Source of the DNA: Oceanococcus atlanticus
GTDB lineage: Bacteria; Pseudomonadota; Gammaproteobacteria; Nevskiales; Oceanococcaceae
DNA: 64,000 nt
Direction: 5' to 3'
NCBI RefSeq assembly: GCF_002088235.1
Contig: NZ_AQQV01000001.1
Coordinates: forward strand, 930,001-994,000
The position numbers and the translations under genes were made by a program. The notes under the pieces are model-generated. The model was not told where the DNA came from, made no database searches, and saw only the letters and a program-made list of their open reading frames with translations. Position 1 is the first letter of the stretch, and each line of letters begins with the position of its first letter. Shown here one piece after another: positions 1 to 7,973 of this stretch.

Positions 1-1
1 G

Positions 2-1126
2 CCGTCACCCGCCTCCGCTCCGGCCGCCAAGCGCGAACCGTCCCCTGCTGAGGCCGCCGTGGCAAGAAGCGCGCTGGAATCTGCACAAACCAACCAGCCC
101 ATGCCGGAGTCGGTGATCAGCGCCAAACCGGTGCGCGCCGAGGACAAGCGCATTGTCAACGGCATGGCCGACATCAACCAGCTGGCACCGTTCAAGTATC
201 CGTGGGCGTGGAAGTACTTCCTCAACGCCAACAAGAACCACTGGACGCCGCTGGACATCAACATGGCCCAGGACGTTCACGACTATCACCACAAGCTGAC
301 GGTCGAAGAACGCCACGTCTACACCAACGTGCTGGCCTACCTGACCACCGCCGACATCCTGGCCATGCGCAATGTCGCCATTGCGGTGATGGAAAAGATG
401 TCCGCCCCGGAATTGCAGATCTATCAGGCGCGTCAGACCTACGAGGAAGCGTTGCACACCTGGACCTACCAGCATTGCATCGAAACCATCGGCCTGGATC
501 AGAGCGAGATCTACAACCGCTATCGCGTGGTGCCGGAGATCAACGCCAAGATTCGCATGACCCAGCAGCGCCTGGATGCGGTGTGCAGCGCGGACATCGA
601 CCTCAAGGATCGTGAGCAGCTGCACACCTTCCTGATGTCCTACATCTTCTTTGCCGCCGTGTTTGAAGGCAGCTGGTTCTACAACGGCTTCAGCCCCATC
701 TTCGCCCTGCAGCGCCGCGGCATGATGAAAGGCACGGCCGAACAGCTGCAATACATCATGCGCGACGAAGTCATGCACGCCAGCTTCGGCATTCGCGTGG
801 CCAAAGCCTTGATGGAAGAGGAAAACATCCGCCCCGACCCGCAGGCTCTGCGCGAGATGTGGGACCAGGCTGAGGCGGCCGAAGCCGGCTACGCCAGCTA
901 CATCCTGCGCGACCCGATTCTGGGTTACTCGGCCGAGCAGCACGTCGAGCAGTTCCGCCATATCGCCAATACGCGCGCCGCGCAGCTGGGTGTAGAGAAA
1001 CCCTTCCCCGGCGCCGAAGAAGCCCTGCCCTGGCTGGCTGAGCAAGCCAATCTGCGCAAGGAGAAAAACTTCTTCGAAACCCGCGTGACCGAGTATCAGA
1101 CTGGTGGCGCACTGAACTGGGACTGA
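2..1126 (+). CDS. nrdB: Class I ribonucleotide reductase beta subunit, 5' end outside window
   Basis: This is the radical-generating small subunit of aerobic ribonucleotide reductase, which with NrdA makes deoxynucleotides in the cytoplasm. Visible family motifs are EEALHTWTY, carrying the iron-ligand Glu and His and the radical Tyr (E. coli E115/H118/Y122), FEGSWFYNGF and RDEVMHASFG (E204, E238/H241). The C terminus FETRVTEYQTGGALNWD closely resembles what I recall of Pseudomonas NrdB. The frame stays open to base 2 and encodes a Pro/Ala-rich stretch, as in the long N-terminal extension of Pseudomonas NrdB, so the true start is probably upstream. The GTG at 59 or an ATG at 101 are internal alternatives. 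nrdA would be expected just upstream. Confidence 0.95.
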   Translation, partial: PSPASAPAAKREPSPAEAAVARSALESAQTNQPMPESVISAKPVRAEDKRIVNGMADINQLAPFKYPWAWKYFLNANKNHWTPLDINMAQDVHDYHHKLTVEERHVYTNVLAYLTTADILAMRNVAIAVMEKMSAPELQIYQARQTYEEALHTWTYQHCIETIGLDQSEIYNRYRVVPEINAKIRMTQQRLDAVCSADIDLKDREQLHTFLMSYIFFAAVFEGSWFYNGFSPIFALQRRGMMKGTAEQLQYIMRDEVMHASFGIRVAKALMEEENIRPDPQALREMWDQAEAAEAGYASYILRDPILGYSAEQHVEQFRHIANTRAAQLGVEKPFPGAEEALPWLAEQANLRKEKNFFETRVTEYQTGGALNWD

Positions 1127-1295
1127 TGCTTAAGGCCGCGCATAGCGTCAACACAAAAACAGCATCTGGTAAGCCGAATGCACTGGCACGCCGGATCTGA
1201 CAAAGAGCAGCACTTGAACTGCCGGGTCTTTGACTGGCGGTTCTAATTGGCCCCTGACCTCTGGCCAACCCAAGGCTTTAGACATGAAGCCGTAA

Positions 1296-1329
1296 GGCGA
1301 CCTCCGATTCATCGGATGTCGCCTTTTTT
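1296..1329 (+). terminator. Rho-independent terminator downstream of nrdB
   Basis: A 12-bp stem with one mismatch (GGCGACCTCCGA pairing with TCGGATGTCGCC) closes a TTCA loop and is followed by six T residues. It lies about 170 bases after the nrdB stop. It also overlaps the 5' extension of the next open frame, which argues that the next gene starts further downstream. Confidence 0.75.
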
Positions 1330-1354
1330 GTATCCAGCCACACCGGAGTCGTTG

Positions 1355-1876
1355 TTGATTCGTAACGCACACCCGCATGAGTTACACATGCTCGTCAGCA
1401 TCGACGATCAAGCCAGCCTGCTCTACGCTCAGGCTGGGCTCCAACTCACATCAGAGCCCGACCATCCTTTCGTACAGGCTGAAGTCGCACGCTGGTCATT
1501 GGCAATTGAGCAACAACATGTTCATGTCGCCGTCGACGACAACAACACCCCTATCGGCTTCATCGTCTTGGGATATGTCGATCGTCAGCCGTATCTCGAT
1601 CAAATCGCGGTGCACCCGCAACACATGCGACAAGGTATCGGCAGCAAACTGCTTGATGTGGCGCTGTGCTGGAGCGGCCGCCGCCGATTGTGGCTCACCA
1701 CCTATGCGCACCTGCCTTGGAACAAGCCGTACTATGAACGCCATGGCTTCATCACCATCCCACCATCTGAGTGCGGCAGTGAACTCTGCGCGATCGTGCA
1801 AAATCAACGTTCTGCATTGCCCGCCCCGAACCAACGCATTGCCATGGTCCACAACCCTCAGGCCCCTGGCATTTAA
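1355..1876 (+). CDS. GNAT family N-acetyltransferase
   Basis: This is a 173-residue protein with the GNAT fold signature. Motif A (IAVHPQHMRQGIGSKLL, roughly residues 84-100) contains the R-Q-G-x-G acetyl-CoA pyrophosphate loop, and a later YYERHGF segment is typical of motif B. The substrate cannot be read from the sequence. The frame is open upstream to 1247, but that part crosses the terminator. I chose TTG 1355 because GGAG at 1345-1348 sits six bases before it; TTG 1352 and ATG 1316 are alternatives. The stop is 21 bases before the EmrE-type gene, so the two are probably co-transcribed, which hints at, but does not prove, a small-molecule resistance unit. Confidence 0.8.
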   Translation: MIRNAHPHELHMLVSIDDQASLLYAQAGLQLTSEPDHPFVQAEVARWSLAIEQQHVHVAVDDNNTPIGFIVLGYVDRQPYLDQIAVHPQHMRQGIGSKLLDVALCWSGRRRLWLTTYAHLPWNKPYYERHGFITIPPSECGSELCAIVQNQRSALPAPNQRIAMVHNPQAPGI

Positions 1877-1897
1877 CAACCCGCCGGCAAAAACGAC

Positions 1898-2233
1898 ATG
1901 AAAAACTGGCTCTTTCTGGCTGTCGCCATCTGCGGTGAGGTCATTGCAACCTCAGCTTTGAAATCCAGTGATGGCTTTACCAAGCTCATGCCGTCAATCG
2001 TTGTGGTCAGCGGCTACGCAATTGCATTCTATTTCCTCGCGCTGGCCCTTAAATCCATCCCGGTGGGCATTGCCTACGCTGTCTGGGCGGGACTGGGCAT
2101 CGTGCTGGTCGCCGCGATCGGCTGGCTGCTTTACGGTCAAAAACTCGACCTATGGGCTTTCGTCGGGATCGGCCTGATCATCAGCGGCGTGGCCGTGCTC
2201 AACCTGCTTTCCAAAGTCAGCGCACACGGATAG
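1898..2233 (+). CDS. Small multidrug resistance (SMR) efflux protein, EmrE/Qac type
   Basis: This is a 111-residue inner-membrane protein with four predicted membrane segments, the standard SMR length. It has the essential membrane-embedded Glu14 ([12 protein letters not shown]) and the substrate-site Tyr60 and Trp63 ([10 protein letters not shown]) at the same positions as E. coli EmrE. It also has the [16 protein letters not shown] fourth helix. Members exchange protons for lipophilic or quaternary cations. The N terminus fits the EmrE/Qac branch better than the guanidinium exporters (Gdx/SugE), and I saw no guanidine riboswitch upstream. It follows the GNAT gene closely. Confidence 0.9.
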   Translation: MKNWLFLAVAICGEVIATSALKSSDGFTKLMPSIVVVSGYAIAFYFLALALKSIPVGIAYAVWAGLGIVLVAAIGWLLYGQKLDLWAFVGIGLIISGVAVLNLLSKVSAHG

Positions 2234-2311
2234 CGATCTTGGGCTAACGCCCCGATGGGGCAACTTCGGGTCAGGCGGCAAACGCCCACACCAAGCCCGG
2301 GCAACGCTTGG

Positions 2312-2336
2312 TAGTCATTCTCATTTCTATTAGTAT
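2312..2336. promoter_or_regulatory. Candidate Fur box upstream of porin-flavoprotein-PepSY operon
   Basis: On the minus strand this stretch reads AATAGAAATGAGAATGACTA. It contains the AATGAGAAT element typical of Fur sites and is markedly AT-rich against the GC-rich surroundings. It lies about 90 bases before the porin start. A 6-bp hairpin (CAGTCA/TGACTG, 2345-2362) follows. Assignment is by eye against the GATAATGATAATCATTATC consensus and is tentative. Confidence 0.4.
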
Positions 2337-2421
2337 TCTCTGATCAGTCACAGGAATGACTGATGAGCCATACGCGATGTATCGCATGGCCTTCCCCACA
2401 CAAAAACGATGAGGTAAATCC

Positions 2422-3585
2422 ATGATCCACGGTCGCGTGCGCGGAATCACGCTGGGCCTGATGCTGTCTGCCAGCTTCACGGCGGCAGCAAACGATGAGG
2501 CCACCCTTGCCGAGCTGCAGGCGCAAATCGAAGCCCAGCAGGCACAGATCGACGCGCTGGCGCAAATCGCGGACGCTCAGTCCAGCGCAAGCTCAAGCCA
2601 GAAAGTGCATTGGGGCGGTTATGGAGAACTGCACTACAACAATCTGAGCGCCGACGACAGCGCCAACGACCTCAAGGAAATGGATTTCCACCGCTTTGTC
2701 CTGTTCGCCAGCTACGCCTTCAGTGACAAGATTCGCTTCGTCTCCGAACTGGAGCTGGAGCACGCCCTGGCCGGCGACGGCGCCAATGGCGAAGTCGAGC
2801 TGGAGCAGGCGTATATCGAGTTCGACCTGAGCGACAACCTGATCGCGCGCGGCGGTCTGATGCTGCTGCCCATCGGCATTCTCAATGAAACCCACGAACC
2901 GCCGACCTTCTACGGGGTGGAACGCAACGATGTGGAAAACATCATCGTGCCGACCACTTGGTGGGGCGGCGCGGCCTCGCTGACCGCACGCCTGGCGCCC
3001 GGCCTGCAGTGGGATCTGGTGATCCACGAAGGCCTGCAGGTGCCCACCGCCGGCAGCAGCGCCTTCCGCATTCGCTCCGGCCGGCAGAAAACCTCCAACG
3101 CCAATGCCAAGGAACTGGCTTACACCACGCGCCTGCGCTATACCGGCGTAGCCGGACTGGAGCTGGCCGCCAGCGTGCAGTACCAGGGCGACATGAGCCA
3201 GGTGGCCAATGACGGTCTTGATGAAGGTCTGCTGTACACCGCTCACGCGGCCTGGACCAGCGGCCTGTTCTCCCTGCGCGCGCTGTACGGGGCCTGGGAT
3301 CTGGCCGGCGATGCGGTCGAGGCGGCTGATGCCGACAGCCAGAACGGCTGGTATGTCGAGCCGAGCTGGAAACCGTGCTGGTGGCTGGGGCTGTACACCC
3401 GCTACGAAGATCTCGATGGTGCGCGCAGCCAGGACGAGTTCAGCCAGTGGGAATTCGGTGCCAACTTCTATCCGCATGAGCAGGTCGTGATCAAGGTCGA
3501 CTACCGCATGCGCGAACACGAGCAGGCTGGCGACAGTGGCCGCGACTTCGATGGCTTCGATCTTGGCATCGGCTATCAGTTCTAA
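2422..3585 (+). CDS. Outer-membrane porin-like beta-barrel protein
   Basis: A signal peptide (residues 1 to about 23, ending ASFTAAA) is followed by a short coiled coil rich in Gln/Ala (about 25-55). A beta-rich segment of alternating polar and aromatic residues then runs to a terminal Phe (LGIGYQF), the sorting signal of outer-membrane barrels. The coiled coil plus barrel arrangement recalls the OprO/OprP-like porin families, but the substrate is not evident. It is the first gene of a three-gene operon with an FMN-binding protein and a PepSY protein, behind a Fur-like box. This suggests, as inference, a role in iron or another redox-linked uptake rather than phosphate. Confidence 0.75.
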   Translation: MIHGRVRGITLGLMLSASFTAAANDEATLAELQAQIEAQQAQIDALAQIADAQSSASSSQKVHWGGYGELHYNNLSADDSANDLKEMDFHRFVLFASYAFSDKIRFVSELELEHALAGDGANGEVELEQAYIEFDLSDNLIARGGLMLLPIGILNETHEPPTFYGVERNDVENIIVPTTWWGGAASLTARLAPGLQWDLVIHEGLQVPTAGSSAFRIRSGRQKTSNANAKELAYTTRLRYTGVAGLELAASVQYQGDMSQVANDGLDEGLLYTAHAAWTSGLFSLRALYGAWDLAGDAVEAADADSQNGWYVEPSWKPCWWLGLYTRYEDLDGARSQDEFSQWEFGANFYPHEQVVIKVDYRMREHEQAGDSGRDFDGFDLGIGYQF

Positions 3586-4102
3586 GCGCCCCTGGGCGCT
3601 GCTGTGCCTGATCCTGGCCTGTGCGTTTACGCCTTCAGCCTTTGCTGAAGGCGTTTACCTCAGCCAGGATCAGTTTCTCGCCGAATCCTTTGACGGCGAG
3701 CCGCCACCTGCGCAACTGATGTGGCTGACCGGCCCGCTGCGCGAGCAGGTCAGCGACATCCTCGGGCATGCGCCCCGAGCCGCGCGTGTGCGCTACTGGT
3801 CAGACGCCCAGCGCTCGGCCTGGGTGCTTGAGGAAATCGGCAAGGAACAGCCCATCACCATGGGCTTTGTGGTCGACAACGGCGAGCTGCATGCGACCCG
3901 GGTGCTGATCTACCGTGAGAGCCGTGGCTGGGAAATCCGCCATGACTTCTTCACCCGCCAGTTCGAGCGCCTGCGCCTGACCGAGCAACACCGCCTCAGC
4001 GGCCCGGTCGACAACATTTCCGGCGCCACCCTGTCGGTTTCGGCCGCGCGACGCATGGCCCGGGTGGCCTTGCTGCTCGATCGTCACCGCCCGCACTCAT
4101 GA
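3551..4102 (+). CDS. Exported FMN-binding flavoprotein with flavinylation motif
   Basis: A signal peptide (KRPWALLCLILACAFTPSAFA) precedes a domain ending in DNISGATLS, about 27 residues from the C terminus (bases 4009-4036). The D-x-x-[ST]-G-A-[ST] motif is where ApbE flavin transferases attach FMN through the last Thr/Ser in extracytoplasmic FMN-binding domains (NqrC, RnfG and related proteins). The gene overlaps the 3' end of the porin gene in another frame; ATG 3551 or ATG 3536 could be the start. Its stop overlaps the PepSY gene by four bases (ATGA). It probably carries electrons in the periplasm to or from the PepSY partner. No apbE gene is in the window. Confidence 0.8.
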   Translation: MASILASAISSKRPWALLCLILACAFTPSAFAEGVYLSQDQFLAESFDGEPPPAQLMWLTGPLREQVSDILGHAPRAARVRYWSDAQRSAWVLEEIGKEQPITMGFVVDNGELHATRVLIYRESRGWEIRHDFFTRQFERLRLTEQHRLSGPVDNISGATLSVSAARRMARVALLLDRHRPHS

Positions 4103-4833
4103 GCCACAGCCTGCGCGTGCGGGTGCGCCGCTGGCACCGCAGTGCCGGCGCCCTGGTCGGCCTCTTCGTGCTGTTGCTGGTGGCCACCGGCATCCTCATG
4201 AATCACGCGGCCACGCTGGGCCTGCACCAACGCTATGTGGCGGTCGATAGCATTCTTGATCTTTACGGCATCGACATCACGCCACCGCAGCAAGGCTGGA
4301 CACTCGGTGGGCACTGGGTCAGCCATGCGGCCGGCCGGATTTATTTCAATGAGCGGGCGATCAGTCCCGCTGAGTCGCTGGTTGATGTGGCCTGGCTGCC
4401 CCCCATGATCGTGATGGCCAGCCGCAACACGATCCTGCTGACCACCGCCCAGGGCGAGATCATCGAAAAGCTCGACAGCACCGCCCTGCCCGGCCCGGTT
4501 TCGGCACTGCGCGCTCAGGGCCAGCAGCTGTGGCTGCGCAGCGGCCGCCAATGGTGGCTGAGCCGTGACGGCCTGCTCAGCTGGTCGCCCAGTGACGCCC
4601 CCGCGCTTGAGCATGCCGCCCCGGCGGCGCTGCCAGCCGAGCTGGGCGCGCGCATTGCACGGCATGCGCGCCACAATGAACTGACCTGGCAACGGGTCAT
4701 CGCCGATCTTCACAGCGGGCGCATTGCCGGTCGCTGGGGCGTGCTGGTGATGGACATCGCCAGCGTCATTCTGGGCCTGCTCGCCGCGAGTGGGCTGTGG
4801 CTGTGGCTGCGCTCCGCGCCACGCAAGCGCTAG
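4099..4833 (+). CDS. PepSY-type membrane protein, two transmembrane segments
   Basis: This is a 244-residue protein with an N-terminal membrane helix (about residues 13-35, ending TGILMNHA) and a C-terminal one (about 215-238). A periplasmic region of roughly 180 residues lies between them. The start RWHRSAGALVGLFVLLLVATGI is typical of PepSY-associated membrane proteins, which often accompany flavinylated FMN-binding proteins and are proposed to pass electrons across the membrane. His residues near both helices (RWHR, MNHA, DLHSGR) could hold haem, as in the family. It is translationally coupled to the flavoprotein. Function as a reductase is inferred. Confidence 0.75.
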   Translation: MSHSLRVRVRRWHRSAGALVGLFVLLLVATGILMNHAATLGLHQRYVAVDSILDLYGIDITPPQQGWTLGGHWVSHAAGRIYFNERAISPAESLVDVAWLPPMIVMASRNTILLTTAQGEIIEKLDSTALPGPVSALRAQGQQLWLRSGRQWWLSRDGLLSWSPSDAPALEHAAPAALPAELGARIARHARHNELTWQRVIADLHSGRIAGRWGVLVMDIASVILGLLAASGLWLWLRSAPRKR

Positions 4834-5216
4834 TCGTCAAGGATGTCCTGACGGCGCGAACGCAGACGCGGCTTGTCGATCAGCTGATCCAGCCGACTCG
4901 GCGTAGATGTCGGCGTGGCGGATTGCGCAGCTGGGCGCGATGACGGCGCCGGGGCGCGCTCCTGAGGCCCGCGCAGCATGCGGCTGAACTCCCAGAACAC
5001 CCACAGCAAGGCCGCGTACACAATCAGGGTTTTGAGCAACAAGGCCAGCGCCGCCCATTGCGGATGGTGCTGATCTAAAAAACGCGCCACATCCTGATAC
5101 TGCCAGGCCGTGATGAGCGCAAACAGCGCAGCGAACAGCATGCGAAACAGCTGGCTGCGGTAGCGTCGCAGCAGGCTCAGAATCGCGGTCAGGCGGGCAA
5201 AACGGTACAAGGACAT
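4830..5216 (-). CDS. Hypothetical membrane protein
   Basis: This 128-residue protein is not recognised. It has a basic N terminus (YRFARLTAILSLLRRYRSQ), two hydrophobic segments (about residues 25-40 and 52-75), and a soluble Pro/Ser/Ala-rich tail ending in charged residues (RLRSRRQDILDD). It follows the upstream minus-strand gene with a one-base stop/start overlap (TGATG), so the two form an operon. Its 3' end overlaps the convergent PepSY gene by four bases. Confidence 0.6.
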   Translation of the reverse strand: MSLYRFARLTAILSLLRRYRSQLFRMLFAALFALITAWQYQDVARFLDQHHPQWAALALLLKTLIVYAALLWVFWEFSRMLRGPQERAPAPSSRPAAQSATPTSTPSRLDQLIDKPRLRSRRQDILDD

Positions 5217-5452
5217 CAGAACAGGCTCAGTCCCAGCAAGGCCAAGGTACCGAGCAAACCGGTCTGTTTGATGTCGGCGATGACGTCTTTCTCGGCATCA
5301 GCCAGCAGGTATTCCAGATCGTCTTCGCTCAGCTCGGCTTCATTCTTGCCATGCAGGATCAGATCCTTGCGCACCCGCCGCACCGCCGCCATGCGAATAC
5401 GCCGGCGTATGACGCGATTGGGAAAATACCGACTGAGCTTGTCCAGTTCCAC
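5216..5452 (-). CDS. Hypothetical small protein with C-terminal hydrophobic segment
   Basis: A protein of about 78 residues of unknown function. It is rich in Arg/Lys in its first half (RVIRRRIRMAAVRRVRKDL), acidic in the middle (EAELSEDDLEYLLADAEKD), and ends in a hydrophobic stretch (TGLLGTLALLGLSLF) that may be a membrane anchor. The frame extends to an ATG at 5488. I prefer GTG 5452 because a GGAGG element lies about ten bases before it. It is the first gene of a two-gene minus-strand operon and is divergent from the lactamase-fold gene. Confidence 0.55.
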   Translation of the reverse strand: MELDKLSRYFPNRVIRRRIRMAAVRRVRKDLILHGKNEAELSEDDLEYLLADAEKDVIADIKQTGLLGTLALLGLSLF

Positions 5453-5538
5453 GTGTGTTGATCCTCCGCTGGAGAATGATTGTCGCATGATCCGCGAGCC
5501 CGCCCGCGCCCTTGCGTCAGCTGTGCAGGTGCGAAAAG

Positions 5539-6486
5539 ATGCCTGCTTTGCAATCTTCGAGCCGTTTGATGATCGGTCTGCTGCGCTTTGTGTTCAAAAC
5601 AGCCGTTGTGCTGATTCTGCTGGTGGCCGCCGGCTACTACCCGCTGGTCCTGCACAGCCCGCAACCTGAAGAGCCCGGTTATGACCTGGACATGAACGCG
5701 GTGCGTCAGGCTGCAGCCAGCCTGTCCGGCTCCAAAGTGCAAGACATCCGGGTTGAACAGGTGGCGGAGTTCAGCTTTGCCGAAGCCATGGTCATGGCCG
5801 GTGAAGCCTGGCGCGGCACCCCCATCCCGATTTACTCCTACAAGCTGGTGTTCCCCAAACGCAGCATCGTGGTGGATACCGCGATGAGCAGCGTCAAGGG
5901 CATCCCCGGCTTCATGGTCAACAGCTTTGATGAAGGCGCCTACCAGCGCATGCTCAAAGCCATGAACGATGCCGAGCACATCGTCATCACCCACGAGCAT
6001 TTCGATCACATTGGCGGCATCGTCGACCATCCGCGGGTAGCCGAGCTGCTGCCCCGCATCCAGCTCACCGAAGAGCAATTCGCCCACCCCGACCGCATGA
6101 TGCCGCTGCGTTATCCCGAGGGCGTGTTCGAAAATTATCAGCCTCTGCGCTATGACAGCCTGCATGCGCTGGCCCCCGGTGTGGTGCTGATCAAGGCGCC
6201 GGGACACACCCCTGGCAGCCAGATGGTCTACATCGAGCTGGCCGACGGACGCGAAGTGCTGCTGCTCGGAGATGTCAGCTGGCAGATGCGCAACATCCAC
6301 GCGGTGCGCGAACGGCCGCTGTTCATCACCGCCATCGTGCGTGAAAACCGCACCCAGGTGATCGACCAGTTTCAGGCTCTGAACGCCCTGCAAAAGCGCG
6401 AGCCGGAGCTGGCCATGGTGCCCGGCCACGATGGCGAGGTGATGAAAACCATGCTGGAGCGTGGTGTCTTCAAAGCCGGGTTTTGA
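5539..6486 (+). CDS. Membrane-anchored metallo-beta-lactamase-fold hydrolase
   Basis: An N-terminal hydrophobic anchor (LLRFVFKTAVVLILLVAAGYY) is followed by a metallo-beta-lactamase-fold domain. Metal-site motifs are THEHFDHIGG (HxHxDH), APGHTPGSQ and LLLGDVSW, with PGHDGE near the end. The closest groups by feel are periplasmic MBL hydrolases or quorum-quenching-like lactonases; the substrate is unknown. The frame begins at TTG 5512. ATG 5539 is chosen, and ATG 5569 would still leave the anchor. The stop codon overlaps the next gene's TTG start by four bases (TTGA), so this and the VanX-type gene form an operon. Confidence 0.8.
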   Translation: MPALQSSSRLMIGLLRFVFKTAVVLILLVAAGYYPLVLHSPQPEEPGYDLDMNAVRQAAASLSGSKVQDIRVEQVAEFSFAEAMVMAGEAWRGTPIPIYSYKLVFPKRSIVVDTAMSSVKGIPGFMVNSFDEGAYQRMLKAMNDAEHIVITHEHFDHIGGIVDHPRVAELLPRIQLTEEQFAHPDRMMPLRYPEGVFENYQPLRYDSLHALAPGVVLIKAPGHTPGSQMVYIELADGREVLLLGDVSWQMRNIHAVRERPLFITAIVRENRTQVIDQFQALNALQKREPELAMVPGHDGEVMKTMLERGVFKAGF

Positions 6487-7163
6487 AGCTGTTGGACAAA
6501 AAAAACTGGCAAGCGATACCAATTCAGGACTGCGCGGAGCCGCTGGATACGCTGCCTGCGGAGATTGCCCGGGTGGAGCCTCACCCCTATCTGGCGCTGG
6601 GCGCCGCCTACCCCGACAGCACGCCACATTGTCTGCGACGGGGTGTCTTGCAGCGGCTGATCCGGGTGCATGAGGCGTTGCAGCGTCGACATCCCGGATG
6701 GCGACTGCGGGTGTTTGATGCCTACCGCCCCAACGCGGTTCAACAGTTCATGGTCGATCACACCTACGCCACGATGCGCGCGCAAACCCCGCATGCCAGC
6801 GAGGCGCAGATCTGGGAACGGGTCTACACCTTCTGGGCTCAGCCGAGTGACGATCCCGCGACACCACCGCCGCACAGCACCGGCGCGGCCATCGATCTGA
6901 CCCTGGAAAACGCGGCCGGCGAAGAGCTGGACATGGGCACACCCATCGATGATTTCAGCGCTCGCGCGCATCCGGATTTTTTCCGCGACCAGCCGCAGCA
7001 TGCCGACATACAAGCACGCAGGACGCTGCTTTTCGACCTGATGCACGCTGAAGGTTTCGTCCAGCATCCCGCCGAGTGGTGGCATTTCAGCTACGGTGAT
7101 CAACTGTGGGCCTGGCGCCACGGTGCGGCGCAGGCCCACTACGGCCGCGCCGACCTCATCTGA
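6483..7163 (+). CDS. VanX/DdpX-type D-alanyl-D-alanine dipeptidase (M15D)
   Basis: This 226-residue zinc peptidase has the full VanX active site: Arg82 in FDAYRP, zinc ligands His131 and Asp138 in HSTGAAID, catalytic Glu198 and zinc ligand His201 in EWWHF. The H-to-D spacing of 7 and E-to-H spacing of 3 match VanX. The enzyme hydrolyses D-Ala-D-Ala. No signal peptide is seen, so it is probably cytoplasmic and used for cell-wall turnover, as proposed for DdpX, rather than for glycopeptide resistance; no vanHA or ddp transporter genes are nearby. The start is TTG 6483, overlapping the previous stop. Confidence 0.88.
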   Translation: MKLLDKKNWQAIPIQDCAEPLDTLPAEIARVEPHPYLALGAAYPDSTPHCLRRGVLQRLIRVHEALQRRHPGWRLRVFDAYRPNAVQQFMVDHTYATMRAQTPHASEAQIWERVYTFWAQPSDDPATPPPHSTGAAIDLTLENAAGEELDMGTPIDDFSARAHPDFFRDQPQHADIQARRTLLFDLMHAEGFVQHPAEWWHFSYGDQLWAWRHGAAQAHYGRADLI

Positions 7164-7226
7164 AATGAGCAAGCCAGCACGCCCTGCACACGTTTAACTG
7201 CCCCCAACTTTCCATCTGGCCCGAGC

Positions 7227-7973
7227 ATGATCGAACAGACCACCGACAACGACATCGTCACCCTCACCCTCAATCACGGCAAAGCCAATGCTGCGGATAT
7301 CGAGATGCTTACCGCCCTGTCGCAAACGTTCGCCGAGTTGAGCGAAGCGCGCGCGGTGATTCTGACCTCGAGCGGCAGCATTTTCTCGGCCGGCGTGGAC
7401 CTGGCGCGTCTGGTCAAGGGCGGCCGCGCCTATGCCGCCGAATTTGGCCCCCTGCTGGATCGCGTGATCCGCGAAATGTTTGCTTTCCCGGCCCCGCTGA
7501 TCACCGCGGTCAATGGCCATGCCATCGCCGGCGGCTGCATGTTCGCCGTGGCCGGGGATTACCGCATCATGGCCCGTGGCAAAGGCCGCATTGGCGCACC
7601 CGAGCTGATGGTCAGCGTGCCGTTTCCAATGGCCCCGCTGGAACTCATGCGCTTTGCCATGCCGCGTCAGCATCTGCAGAAACACCTGTACAGCGGCGAA
7701 ACCCTGCTGGCCGATGACGCCGTGAGCAAGGGTTTGATCGACGAGGCCTGCGAAGCGGATCAGCTGATGGAGCGGGCCCAGCGCATGGCCGCCAAACTGG
7801 GCGGCATCGATCGCAAGAACTTCCGCCTGACCAAAGCCATGCTGCGTGACGAAAGCCTGCAGCGCATGCACGACGCCGCCGAGCGCTTCAATCCTGAGGT
7901 GTTCGCACGCTGGGCCGAGCAAGACACCCTGGATGGCATCCAGCGCTACATGGACAAACTGGCCGGCGGCTGA
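7227..7973 (+). CDS. Enoyl-CoA hydratase/isomerase (crotonase) family protein
   Basis: This 248-residue crotonase-fold protein has both oxyanion-hole segments (IFSAGVDL and VNGHAIAGGCMF) and the acidic PEL segment at about residue 130. The usual PGAGGTQRL-like helix that follows in hydratases is replaced by PFPMAPLELMRF, so the reaction may be isomerase-like or something other than classical beta-oxidation hydration. It stands alone, and its stop is directly followed by the stop of the convergent intradiol-like gene. Family assignment is firm; substrate is unknown. Confidence 0.85.
   Translation: MIEQTTDNDIVTLTLNHGKANAADIEMLTALSQTFAELSEARAVILTSSGSIFSAGVDLARLVKGGRAYAAEFGPLLDRVIREMFAFPAPLITAVNGHAIAGGCMFAVAGDYRIMARGKGRIGAPELMVSVPFPMAPLELMRFAMPRQHLQKHLYSGETLLADDAVSKGLIDEACEADQLMERAQRMAAKLGGIDRKNFRLTKAMLRDESLQRMHDAAERFNPEVFARWAEQDTLDGIQRYMDKLAGG

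Noticed and set aside
5359-6627. 422-codon minus-strand open frame over the lactamase-fold gene
   Set aside because: Composition is His/Gly/Gln-rich with no motif, and the plus-strand protein has an intact metal site.
6483-7163. Vancomycin-resistance vanX
   Set aside because: The enzyme family is right, but there is no vanH, vanA or vanS/R nearby and the organism is Gram-negative; a peptidoglycan-turnover role is more likely.
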